This document shows, one piece after another, positions 24,824 to 32,088 of a stretch of 45,128 nucleotides of DNA. This stretch comes from Candidatus Bathyarchaeota archaeon (lineage in GTDB: Archaea; Thermoproteota; Bathyarchaeia; RBG-16-48-13; GCA-020355125): contig JAOZHB010000012.1 of assembly GCA_026015035.1 (NCBI GenBank), positions 1 to 45,128 on the forward strand. Direction: 5' to 3'. The stretch's first letter is position 1; every line of letters starts with the position of its first letter. The notes under the pieces were generated by a model, which saw only the letters and a program-made list of their open reading frames with translations, ran no database searches and was not told the DNA's origin. Both the position numbers and the translations under genes were made by a program.

Positions 24824-24947
24824 TTAGCTATAAAACTCATAGAAAAAGTGTAAAATGAAATGTTTAGCTAGCTAAGCTCGAAGCTCGTGTAGACTCGCGG
24901 ACTTCCTGCTTTCACGTCCTTTTATGTGTCACTGAAGCTACCTCACC

Positions 24948-25991
24948 TCAAAGGACTGGTTTAACGTAGTCTTCTCCACGCGCCTCTAGGGATCCCACTA
25001 CAATTCGGTGATAAACGTGCCTACGTCGCCGATCACGGACTTGTTCCAGCTTTCCCCTCACCCTGACCACGTCTCCACAATCATAGATTCCTCCGTAGAA
25101 CCCGTCGTAGGTGACGACGTTTTCTACGGTTACGCCTCCTTCCAAGACTTCAAGAAAGTCTACGCCGTACGTGCATGGGAGGACCAGGGAGTTTTTCACC
25201 TCCGTTATTCTCGCTTTCCCCTCCACGAGCATGAGGGGCGTATACCGTTTATCCCCGTAAATCTCTCTTACTTCTTCTCTCGTTTTCACAATGTGAATGG
25301 AGAAGGGGGTATCCTTGAAGAACCCGTAGTTCCATCGCCTTCTAAAGACGTCCGCGGCCTCGTTCAAGGTGAGAGGGTACTTGTTCAGCCACTTCTCTAG
25401 CAGCTTCGCTACTGCTTTTCCACGATGCTTTGTCAGTACGCTATCACCGGCTTCCAACTCTCGTTGGAGAAACCGTTTGATCTTCCACCCCTCGTCACGT
25501 CCGTACACGACGAGGTCTATGTCGGAGAAGGTGGGTTGATGGATGTTGGTCAGGATTGACCCCGTTACGCCGAAACGGTCTTTGGGAATGGACGTCTCTT
25601 GGGAGAGATAGGACGCCAGTTGTATCGCGGTTTCTTGGAGAGGATCTACCTCCTCCGCTTCGAAGAGGTGTTGAAGCTGTTTTTCCGGGGCATAGCGCTC
25701 TGCTACGAATCGTTTGGGAACCGCCGACATTGTAACGTTGAGGATTCGAGAGTGAAAGATGTACTGGGGATACTGTTGGGTTAGCATCTGTATGTTAGCT
25801 GCAAGGCTGGGTATAGTGTAGTTCGGCATCGTTCGCGAGTAGCTCTCTCCTCGTCGTCCCCAGCGGCCTTCGTGGGACGTAACGTACTTCAGATATGATA
25901 TTACGCGGTTCCTAGGATGAGTGCCTCCAACCACGCAGAAGAGGAAGCCTTCCACCGTTTTCAGGAAATCCCGGTCCAAGAAGCCTCTCAT
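24948..25991 (-). CDS. Nucleotidyltransferase-domain protein, second of tandem pair
   Basis: 347-residue protein with a minimal DNA polymerase beta-like nucleotidyltransferase core in its middle: GVTGSILTNIHQPTFSDIDLVVYGRD, containing the GS motif and the DxD metal pair. It has an N-terminal region (VGGTHPRNRVISYLKYV) and a C-terminal part that looks like a small beta barrel (GDVVRVRGKLEQVRDRR). The ORF layout matches its upstream neighbour (349 residues) throughout, so the two are paralogues. It starts at ATG 25991, overlapping the neighbour's stop by ATGA, so they are co-translated. It resembles archaeal predicted nucleotidyltransferases (COG1665-like, from memory); the substrate is unknown. 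Confidence 0.8.
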   Translation of the reverse strand: MRGFLDRDFLKTVEGFLFCVVGGTHPRNRVISYLKYVTSHEGRWGRRGESYSRTMPNYTIPSLAANIQMLTQQYPQYIFHSRILNVTMSAVPKRFVAERYAPEKQLQHLFEAEEVDPLQETAIQLASYLSQETSIPKDRFGVTGSILTNIHQPTFSDIDLVVYGRDEGWKIKRFLQRELEAGDSVLTKHRGKAVAKLLEKWLNKYPLTLNEAADVFRRRWNYGFFKDTPFSIHIVKTREEVREIYGDKRYTPLMLVEGKARITEVKNSLVLPCTYGVDFLEVLEGGVTVENVVTYDGFYGGIYDCGDVVRVRGKLEQVRDRRRRHVYHRIVVGSLEARGEDYVKPVL

Positions 25992-27037
25992 GGAACCCCC
26001 GGCTCCAACTCATCACGTCTCTCGTGAAGGGTAACCATGTAGTCCCCAGGATTACCGCCCAGCAACAATCGATAGTGCGTTTGCCCCTGCGTTGTAACTC
26101 GTTCCAGTTTACCCCGGGCTACAACCCACTCACCTCTTACAGCTTGGTCACAGAATCGTCCGCGGAAGGAAGAGACCTCGGTTACAAGCGCCGTTTCTCC
26201 CGCCATCACTTCTACATCAGCCAGAGCATAGGTGCAAGGTGTAAAGAGGCCTTCAGAGGCATCGACGACCCGTCCTTTAACAGTGGCGTATCCCGCATTC
26301 CGGTACACCGTGTCTCCATACCGTTCCGTCACTTCCCGCCACTCCTTTACGTAACGAATGAAAAACTCCCGTCCCCCGAAGAAGCCTTGAAAGGTTTTTC
26401 TCGCTTCGTGGAATACGTAGTCGTTAAAGGAGACGGGCGTGCTTCTCTGTCTCTCGTCATATCGACGGCGTAACTCCTCTCTCCCGTAAGGCGTAACCGC
26501 CTCTTCCTCTTGGAGGAGTTTCTTCAACGCGGCGCGAACGGCCACGCTGTTCTCCCGTCCATAAACGACGAGGTCTATATCCGATTGGGTTGAGTGTAAC
26601 CCAACCAGGACCGAGCCGGAGACGCCGAAGTGCTTCAACGAGGTGTGAGTGACCTCGTTTAACAGCTTGACGAAGTCCAGGGTCTGCGTCTCCACCGCAT
26701 CCAGATGGGTATTACCGAGAAGGTGACGTGTTTTTTGTTGGGGTTTATAGTGGTGAGCCACGTCATTCACGGGCACTTCATTTAGCCACGCATCTAACAC
26801 CTTATCGTAACGGAGGTATTGAGGACGATGTTTTCTGAGGAAGTCATAGCGTTCCGATAAATCGTAGATTTTTCGGTATTTCACACCTCTCCGCGCTCGG
26901 TCTCCCTGTTCATCGGGAACGTACCTTACGAAGGCGATGACGCCGTCGAGGGGGTGAACCAAGCCTTTAACGTCGAAGACCCAGCCGTCCTTGGATTCCA
27001 CGAAGTCGCCTTCCCTTACCCTCAACGCCCTCCCCAT
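25988..27037 (-). CDS. Nucleotidyltransferase-domain protein, first of tandem pair
   Basis: 349-residue paralogue of the following gene. Domain order: N-terminal domain (VKGLVHPLDGVIAFVRYVPDE), helical linker, nucleotidyltransferase core GVSGSVLVGLHSTQSDIDLVVYGRE (GS then DID, about residues 143-162), a basic helical region (RRRYDERQRSTPV), and a C-terminal beta domain (GEWVVARGKLERVTTQGQTHYRLL). Shared parts with the paralogue are THPxxxVIxxxxYV, PQYxxxxxxLxxxxxxVP, the core, TPCTYxxDxxEV and VRGKLExV. ATG 27037 begins a two-gene operon with a four-base overlap. It is divergent from glmS, separated by about 190 bases. Confidence 0.8.
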   Translation of the reverse strand: MGRALRVREGDFVESKDGWVFDVKGLVHPLDGVIAFVRYVPDEQGDRARRGVKYRKIYDLSERYDFLRKHRPQYLRYDKVLDAWLNEVPVNDVAHHYKPQQKTRHLLGNTHLDAVETQTLDFVKLLNEVTHTSLKHFGVSGSVLVGLHSTQSDIDLVVYGRENSVAVRAALKKLLQEEEAVTPYGREELRRRYDERQRSTPVSFNDYVFHEARKTFQGFFGGREFFIRYVKEWREVTERYGDTVYRNAGYATVKGRVVDASEGLFTPCTYALADVEVMAGETALVTEVSSFRGRFCDQAVRGEWVVARGKLERVTTQGQTHYRLLLGGNPGDYMVTLHERRDELEPGVP

Positions 27038-27229
27038 TCACCGTAATTAGGGCTCCACCTTTAAAACCCTCTTGATTCTGTTTGTGTTTCGACGCTGTTA
27101 CGTGGGTGCCTAATCAAGAAGGGAATGTCTTCTTTTACAAGGATATAATTCATAAATGTTTTTAGAGAGGAACCTTAAAGACTGATGTGAGTCATATTTT
27201 ACGTGAAATTTACTGAGGAGAGATGGCTG

Positions 27230-29053
27230 GTGTGTGGCATCTTTGGCTGCGTGCTTCGAGAGGGGAAGGCAGCGCCGATCATCCATCAGGCTCTTAAACG
27301 CCTTGAGTACAGAGGGTATGACTCCGTCGGCGTGGCGACAATTTACGATGGCCGGTTACAGATTAAAAAGGATAGTGGATGCGTCGACGACGTTCATAAA
27401 AAACTGGATTTAAACGACCTCAATGGAATGATTGGCATCGGCCACACGCGGTGGGCCACCCACGGGGCGCCCTTGATGATTAATGCCCATCCTCATACCG
27501 ACTGCGAAGGAAAAATTGCCGTGGTACACAACGGGATCCTCGAGAATTACAGTGACTTGAAGGCCGAGTTACTCGTCAGGGGACACCTGTTCGCTTCTCG
27601 AACCGATACGGAGGTCGTCCCCCACCTCATCGAAGACTACATGAAGCAGGGATTCGCTTTCTTGGACGGGGTGCGTGAAACCGTGAAACGGCTTGAGGGC
27701 TCTTATGCCCTCGCTATTATCTACGCCAATGAGCCCGATAAGATCGTCTGCGCTCGAAGTCAAAGCCCCATCGTCATCGGCGCTTCGGATATTGACTCCT
27801 GTGTCTCATCGGACATTCCAACGGTTCTCCCCTTAACGAACAAGATTTTAGACGTTCAAAACGGGGAACTGGGCATCCTCACCGCGAACACTCTTAACCT
27901 CGTGCGAATCAGCGACGGGACTCCGATTCAAAGAGATCTCAGAACCATAACCTGGGACGTGGAGCTGGCGCAGAAGCAGGGCTATCCCCACTTTATGTTG
28001 AAGGAGATTCATGAGCAACCGCGATGCCTGGAAGACGCCATGAGGCTGCAGCGGAGATACATTGACTTGATCACTACCTTTCTAGACCGATCTAGGGAGA
28101 TCTACCTCCTTGCTTGCGGAACGTCCTACAACGCCTGCCTCGCCGCTGCCTACATGTTCTCCAACCTCTGTAACCTCTCCACTCACCCCATCATCGCTTC
28201 CGAATTCATTGAACAATATGGTAATGCCGTAAACATCGAGAGCACCATCCTCGCGGTCAGTCAGTCAGGGGAGACCGCAGACATCCTCCACGCCATAGAC
28301 CACGCCAGGTTTAAGGCAGCCACCATCCTAGGGTTAACGAACACCATTGGCTCCACCTTGACACGGGTTTCCCGCGCCTATGTCTGTCAACAATCAGGGC
28401 CAGAGATAGGCGTGGCCGCCACCAAAACCTTTACGTCCCAGTTACTGGTGCTGGCTCAACTGGCTCTATCCCTAGCTGAAGTCAGGGGTAAAGTGTCACA
28501 AGAACGAATCGACGAGTTCGAAGTCAAACTAAATGAAATCACGCACATCTCTGAAACAGTAATCAACACTCAAGAGGAAAAAGTGAAGGCCGTCGTGGAG
28601 AAGTATAGAACAGCGAAGTGCTTCTACTTCCTGGGCAGAGGCATCAACACGGCAACGGCCTTAGAAGGCAGGTTAAAGCTTTTAGAGCTTGCCTACGTAC
28701 CTTCAATCGCGTATCCCGCAGGGGAGAGTAAACACGGACCCATCAGTCTGATTCAAGAAGGCTTTCCAGCCATATTCGTCTGTCCCAAGAACGAAACGAG
28801 GAAAGCCCTAATCGGGAACATCATGGAAATGAAAGCTCGAGGAGCGAAGATAATCGCCGTCTTAGACGAAGAAGACCAAGAAGTGAAGAATTTAGTCGAT
28901 GACTATTTTGAAATCCCAACAGGCATCCCTGAAATTCTGTCACCGATTCCCTATGTTATCCCTCTGCAACTATTTGCATACTACATGGCGTTGGCCCGGA
29001 ACTGTGATCCTGATAAGCCGAAAAACCTAGCCAAATCCGTAACCGTTCTATAA
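27230..29053 (+). CDS. glmS: Glutamine--fructose-6-phosphate aminotransferase (isomerizing)
   Basis: Makes glucosamine-6-phosphate from fructose-6-phosphate and glutamine, the entry to amino-sugar synthesis. GTG 27230 is the start: it directly precedes the nucleophile Cys (CGIFGC), which must be N-terminal after Met removal, and has GAGGAGA 8 bases upstream. The nine extra upstream codons are therefore not used. The N-terminal glutaminase domain shows LEYRGYDSVG, IGHTRWATHG and HNGILENY. Two SIS sugar-isomerase domains follow (LLACGTSYNACLAA, SQSGETADILHAI, FLGRGINTATALEGRLKLLE, ESKHGPISLI), and it ends in the family's C-terminal KNLAKSVTVL. The length of 607 is typical. Confidence 0.96.
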   Translation: MCGIFGCVLREGKAAPIIHQALKRLEYRGYDSVGVATIYDGRLQIKKDSGCVDDVHKKLDLNDLNGMIGIGHTRWATHGAPLMINAHPHTDCEGKIAVVHNGILENYSDLKAELLVRGHLFASRTDTEVVPHLIEDYMKQGFAFLDGVRETVKRLEGSYALAIIYANEPDKIVCARSQSPIVIGASDIDSCVSSDIPTVLPLTNKILDVQNGELGILTANTLNLVRISDGTPIQRDLRTITWDVELAQKQGYPHFMLKEIHEQPRCLEDAMRLQRRYIDLITTFLDRSREIYLLACGTSYNACLAAAYMFSNLCNLSTHPIIASEFIEQYGNAVNIESTILAVSQSGETADILHAIDHARFKAATILGLTNTIGSTLTRVSRAYVCQQSGPEIGVAATKTFTSQLLVLAQLALSLAEVRGKVSQERIDEFEVKLNEITHISETVINTQEEKVKAVVEKYRTAKCFYFLGRGINTATALEGRLKLLELAYVPSIAYPAGESKHGPISLIQEGFPAIFVCPKNETRKALIGNIMEMKARGAKIIAVLDEEDQEVKNLVDDYFEIPTGIPEILSPIPYVIPLQLFAYYMALARNCDPDKPKNLAKSVTVL

Positions 29054-29433
29054 TAATCAAAAACCTCTCAACCACTCACCGTTTACATATCCCACGTACG
29101 GTATAAAGAGGTCATGAGCATAGAACACCTCTATAAGAGTTAAACGTCCAAAAGCGTTTCTTCACACCTCGCTCTTCCCTGAAGAGTACGACTTTCCGCT
29201 TCAAACATCCTTTATTTTAAGGGGGTGTGAAACCGAGTGTTTCCCATCGTCTAAACTGTCAAGTACCCGTTCTGACCTTTTTCACGGACAACAGAGCATA
29301 AAACTTAGATTCCAAGGCTTTTTTTCGAATACGTTAAAAAAGGTTTTTAAACACATGGTAATAACATATGCCCTACCAATGCTTACGCGTTTAGTTTCAG
29401 AGACGAAATCAGGGATGTAGAGGAATAGGGAAA
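29054..29433. other. Intergenic region upstream of rps17e
   Basis: 380 bases with no gene seen and no tRNA-like T-loop. A TATA-like TTTTTAAA lies near 29344-29351, about 83 bases before the rps17e TTG start, suggesting a promoter and a leader of roughly 55-60 bases. Confidence 0.45.
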
Positions 29434-29652
29434 TTGGGGAAATCTCGAAGAGTGAAGACGAAGAGGCTTGCTGACGAAATATTAAAGAAATATCCCAATA
29501 GGTTTACCACGGATTTTGATGAAAACAAGAATCTCCTTGAAGAGGTCGTGATTATTTCATCCAAGACCCTTAGAAATAAACTCGCGGGGTACATAACGGG
29601 ATTCCGTATTAGGATCGAGGGTGAGGTAACGCAACCTGAAGTGGAGACGTAA
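29434..29652 (+). CDS. rps17e: 30S ribosomal protein S17e
   Basis: 72-residue archaeal/eukaryotic ribosomal protein. The family pattern is clear: KSRRVKTKRLADEILKKYPNRFTTDFDENKNLLEE, then KTLRNKLAGYITGFR. TTG 29434 is used, with GAGGAATAGGG upstream; no ATG is available. This small gene heads a tight run: a 129-residue unknown protein starts 3 bases after its stop, and a MoaD-like protein follows. The coupling suggests one transcript. Confidence 0.93.
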   Translation: MGKSRRVKTKRLADEILKKYPNRFTTDFDENKNLLEEVVIISSKTLRNKLAGYITGFRIRIEGEVTQPEVET

Positions 29653-29655
29653 CGC

Positions 29656-30045
29656 TTGCGTTTTCTAGTCGATGAATACCGGAAGAACTGGGCTCTTCGC
29701 TACATGAGAGAAGCCGAATCCGATCTTTCAACAGCCGAGACCACCCCCATACCCTCTCTGAGTGTTAACCTCACCGTCCTCGCGATGAGAAAAATGCAAC
29801 TGGCGATCTATTATAGCCTTGGAGACCCCTCCTACGTGGCTTTTCTAGTTGGAAACGCCTTACGAGAGGGCTTCCGTGATGGAGATGCGTTCCTGCGTTT
29901 TTTAGCTCATCTCGAATGGCTCATTCAAATCCGAAGCGTAAAAACCAGTGATTCAGATAAGGAGGACGCGTTAAGGGAAGCAAAGCACGTGATGAAAATG
30001 GCTTTAACAGTTGTTACAGATATCGTTGGAGAAGAATTCGCTTAA
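29656..30045 (+). CDS. Conserved-looking all-alpha protein of unknown function
   Basis: 129-residue, mainly helical protein (YMREAESDLSTAETTP, NLTVLAMRKMQLAIYYSLGDPSYVAFLV, FLRFLAHLEWLIQIRSVK, EAKHVMKMALTVVTDIVGEEF). I do not recognise the family. The opening helix (AESDLSTAE) vaguely recalls HEPN-type proteins, but the catalytic RX4-6H is not seen. TTG 29656 follows the S17e stop by 3 bases, so translation is probably coupled. The short gap to the MoaD-like gene (19 bases) argues for one operon linking ribosome synthesis and a ubiquitin-like protein. Confidence 0.6.
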   Translation: MRFLVDEYRKNWALRYMREAESDLSTAETTPIPSLSVNLTVLAMRKMQLAIYYSLGDPSYVAFLVGNALREGFRDGDAFLRFLAHLEWLIQIRSVKTSDSDKEDALREAKHVMKMALTVVTDIVGEEFA

Positions 30046-30064
30046 CGGTTAGCGGAGGGAAGTC

Positions 30065-30346
30065 ATGAAGATAACGCTTGAATTCGTTGGGGTCATGTTA
30101 AGCGACGCCTTTGAGAAAAAACGTGATGTCGAAGTTGACGAAGACATAACGGTGCTGGGTTTCCTCCAGAACCTAATGAAAGCTCATGGAGGCCTCGCCA
30201 ACATCTTATCGGGTGATCCCCCCCGTCCGACTTCTAATTTCATTATTCTTGTAAACGGACGGGAGATCAGCGTGTTATCAGGGGTCGAAACTAAATTACA
30301 TGGAGGCGACGAAGTCGCCATCATCCCCGTTTCCCACGGCGGATGA
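30065..30346 (+). CDS. MoaD/ThiS family ubiquitin-like protein (2 of 3)
   Basis: 93-residue beta-grasp protein ending in VSHGG. Strand one KITLEFVGVMLSDAF, helix LGFLQNLMKAHGGLANIL, the IILVNGREI strand pair, and LHGGDEVAIIPVSHGG are all placed as in MoaD/SAMP. ATG 30065 follows GCGGAGGG. A 9-residue insert (GDPPRPTSN) precedes the IILVNGREI strand. In operon with rps17e and a 129-residue unknown protein rather than with cofactor genes, which leans toward a protein-modifier or tRNA-thiolation role, but this is inference. Confidence 0.8.
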   Translation: MKITLEFVGVMLSDAFEKKRDVEVDEDITVLGFLQNLMKAHGGLANILSGDPPRPTSNFIILVNGREISVLSGVETKLHGGDEVAIIPVSHGG

Positions 30347-30513
30347 GGGACACACGCTCCTTTCGTAACAGCCTTTAAACAAGTAAAAATTTTGGGTGAT
30401 ACGGCCTAATGCTTGATTCAGAGTTCCTGTGCGTACTATCCTACTCTTAAAACCGACTCATCGATGTTCTCTAAAAAAAGAGGGGCAGAGAAGCGTCCTA
30501 CTGAGGTGTCGAG

Positions 30514-30524
30514 AAAAAAGGGGG
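30514..30524 (-). terminator. Pyrimidine terminator after hsp20
   Basis: On the minus strand GGGGG/AAAAAA reads CCCCCTTTTTT a few bases after the Hsp20 stop codon (30531). Confidence 0.6.
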
Positions 30525-30530
30525 CAATCG

Positions 30531-31133
30531 TTAGTCTATTGTTATTGACTCGCCCTTTAGCTTCTTCTTTGTAACCTTGGTTAAAATCACTTCTAGGACG
30601 CCGTTCTTGTAGGTTGCTTTGGAAACTTTTGGATCGACTTCTGCGGGAAGATCTATCTCTTTGAAGTACTTTCTCTCCTCCGCGTCGACCGCGATGGTTA
30701 ACACTTTTTCTGAGCAATTCAGCTTTATGTCCGACCTTTCGACTCCAGGCACTTCGGCCACCACCCGGATTTTTCCGTCTTCGGGTATGACGTCGACAAG
30801 GGGATCCCGTTCCTCTTTAATCTCTAAAGACGGTCTCCTGAATCCCAGTGGGGACGCTCTTGTCGAAGGCTTGACATTGCCGAACTCCCGTACGACTGGT
30901 TTGCCGTCTGGACCGATGGTCATGGAGTATCCGTACATGAAGGGCCCAACCTCCCGTACAGTGCCGCCTCCCGGAAGTCTGCGTTCTCGGTAGAGCTCTT
31001 TTGGCACGTTGTTAAGCATCTCTTTGAACATTTCATCGAATATTCGATCCAAGTCTTCAAAGGCTTCGCGTCCAAAGAAGGGCATGCTTCTCCATCTTCG
31101 CATCCAACGTTCGGTATCTTCGTCCCAAGACAT
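30531..31133 (-). CDS. hsp20: Hsp20/alpha-crystallin family small heat shock protein
   Basis: About 200-residue ATP-independent chaperone. The N-terminal part is rich in Trp, Arg and Met/Glu (DEDTERWMRRWRSMPFFGRE), followed by a glycine/proline linker (MYGYSMTIGPDGKPVV). The alpha-crystallin domain begins at VDVIPEDGKIRVVAEVPGVERSDIKL and carries VPGVE and KNGVLEVIL (the A-x-x-x-n-G-v-L signature). ATG 31133 is chosen; a GTG at 31145 overlaps the upstream gene's stop. It is the second gene of a two-gene operon with a winged-helix protein; the operon's promoter carries two palindromes. Confidence 0.92.
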   Translation of the reverse strand: MSWDEDTERWMRRWRSMPFFGREAFEDLDRIFDEMFKEMLNNVPKELYRERRLPGGGTVREVGPFMYGYSMTIGPDGKPVVREFGNVKPSTRASPLGFRRPSLEIKEERDPLVDVIPEDGKIRVVAEVPGVERSDIKLNCSEKVLTIAVDAEERKYFKEIDLPAEVDPKVSKATYKNGVLEVILTKVTKKKLKGESITID

Positions 31134-31141
31134 GTTTTTCT

Positions 31142-31894
31142 TCACCTCTCAAATTCTCGTAACGTTTTTTTTATTCTTTGCATGAAGGTCAGATACTCTC
31201 CAAGTATCTGCTTTCCGATGGGAGTCAATGTGTATTCGTTGCTTGAGAGCTCGTGCAGGACGTTGTGTTCCATCAGGTTTGCGATGTTTTCGTAAACCAG
31301 TTTGGGATTTATCCGTACGCGATACTCTCTCTTCCTCCTAGTCTGTTTTAGCAGCGGCAGGAGCATTTTCACCCTCGTTTCGTTGCAGAGTAGGTTGATG
31401 ACATCCATGGCTTCTTGAAAGGCGTTTTCCAAAGTATCATCGAGCCAAGGGACCTGTTCTATCGAGCACCTACCTGCGGTCTCCGGTGGAAGATAGTCCA
31501 AGATGGTGCTGGCGTCTATTGTGAATGGGTAAAGCAGAAGTATTTGCACTTCTTTACTCGCAGCCAACCGATTCAGTTTGTTTCTGAGGGTGATGGTGGG
31601 TTGAGTTGTTTCGCAGAAGGCCAGGGTGACACCGGTGTCATGGATCCCACACACGTCCACTTTTACACTGTTTCGTTTGTCGGTTGGTGATAGGGTTGCA
31701 AGGGTGGCGTTCACGTATATTTTGTTACACCCTCTCTCGATCAGCAATCGTGTTGCATAGAATTTTTCGAGGAAGCGGAGTTCACTTTCTCCTCGTTCGC
31801 TTAGTTCTTCCTTGAATAGTCGATAGTTTAGGATGTGCCGGAATTGAACCTCGTTTGTAGCCTTTGTCTTCAGTTGTAGTTGTGGTTCTCCCAT
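31142..31894 (-). CDS. Predicted winged-helix transcriptional regulator of the hsp20 operon
   Basis: 250-residue protein I cannot assign to a named family. The C-terminal part looks like a winged helix (VKMLLPLLKQTRRKREYRVRINPKLVYENIANLMEHNVLHEL, NEYTLTPIGKQILGEYL, about residues 168-238). The N-terminal 160 residues (RFLEKFYATRLLIERG, VKVDVCGIHDTG, CETTQPTITLR, VQILLLYPFTIDASTIL) look like an alpha/beta sensor. ATG 31894 sits right after a TGTTAC palindrome that also contains its ribosome site (AGGTAAC), fitting autoregulation. Its stop overlaps hsp20 (TGA inside GTGA). It is a candidate heat-shock repressor, distinct from Phr by size and layout; this role is inference from context. Confidence 0.6.
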   Translation of the reverse strand: MGEPQLQLKTKATNEVQFRHILNYRLFKEELSERGESELRFLEKFYATRLLIERGCNKIYVNATLATLSPTDKRNSVKVDVCGIHDTGVTLAFCETTQPTITLRNKLNRLAASKEVQILLLYPFTIDASTILDYLPPETAGRCSIEQVPWLDDTLENAFQEAMDVINLLCNETRVKMLLPLLKQTRRKREYRVRINPKLVYENIANLMEHNVLHELSSNEYTLTPIGKQILGEYLTFMQRIKKTLREFER

Positions 31895-31896
31895 CT

Positions 31897-31947
31897 TGTT
31901 ACCTATAGTAACATTCCCCGCTAATAAATGTTACCTAAAGGTAACAT
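31897..31947 (-). promoter_or_regulatory. Double TGTTAC palindrome flanking the TATA region of the regulator-hsp20 operon
   Basis: Palindrome 1: TGTTAC-N5-GTAACA, 31897-31913, overlapping the predicted transcription start and ribosome site. Palindrome 2: TGTTAC-N6-GTAACA, 31929-31946 (extends to ATGTTACCT-AA-AGGTAACAT). The minus-strand AT-rich CATTTATTAG lies between them as the likely TATA element. Centres are about 32 bp apart, close to three helical turns. Confidence 0.8.
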
Positions 31948-32029
31948 GGCTCGCGGCGGCTTTGACGTCCTTGTCCCAAATCACGAGGACGCGATGAAGA
32001 AGCCCACCTCAAACTCTGCACAGACATGA

Positions 32030-32041
32030 TAAAAAAAGGGT
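32030..32041 (-). terminator. Pyrimidine terminator after the ACD alpha gene
   Basis: On the minus strand AACCCTTTTTTTAT lies about 50 bases after the stop at 32089. Confidence 0.5.
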
Positions 32042-32088
32042 TACCGCCTCCGCAAGTCTTCCGTGCTTTTCAAGCGGATAGCCGCCCA

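Larger units (their letters stand above)
24338..24947. other. Gene-poor region holding repeat copy B, GC tract, TAGC repeats and GTGTAAA motifs
   Basis: 610 bases between the DUF6282-type gene and a nucleotidyltransferase gene, both ending toward it. Contents in order: TAGC repeats (24359-24369, 24455-24463), a 10-bp inverted repeat (24374-24383 with 24408-24417), repeat copy B (24480-24635), an alternating GC tract (24647-24658), a short coding-like + strand stretch (reads QRVQVVDLLNTVMRRVDAGF), further TAGC repeats (24812-24823, 24864-24875), and AAAAAGTGTAAA twice (24403-24414 and 24843-24854). No intact gene was seen. Confidence 0.55.

Noticed and set aside
31946-32029. 27-codon + strand frame starting inside the second TGTTAC palindrome
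   Set aside because: No ribosome site, very short, and the overlap with a strong operator-like palindrome is better explained by regulation.
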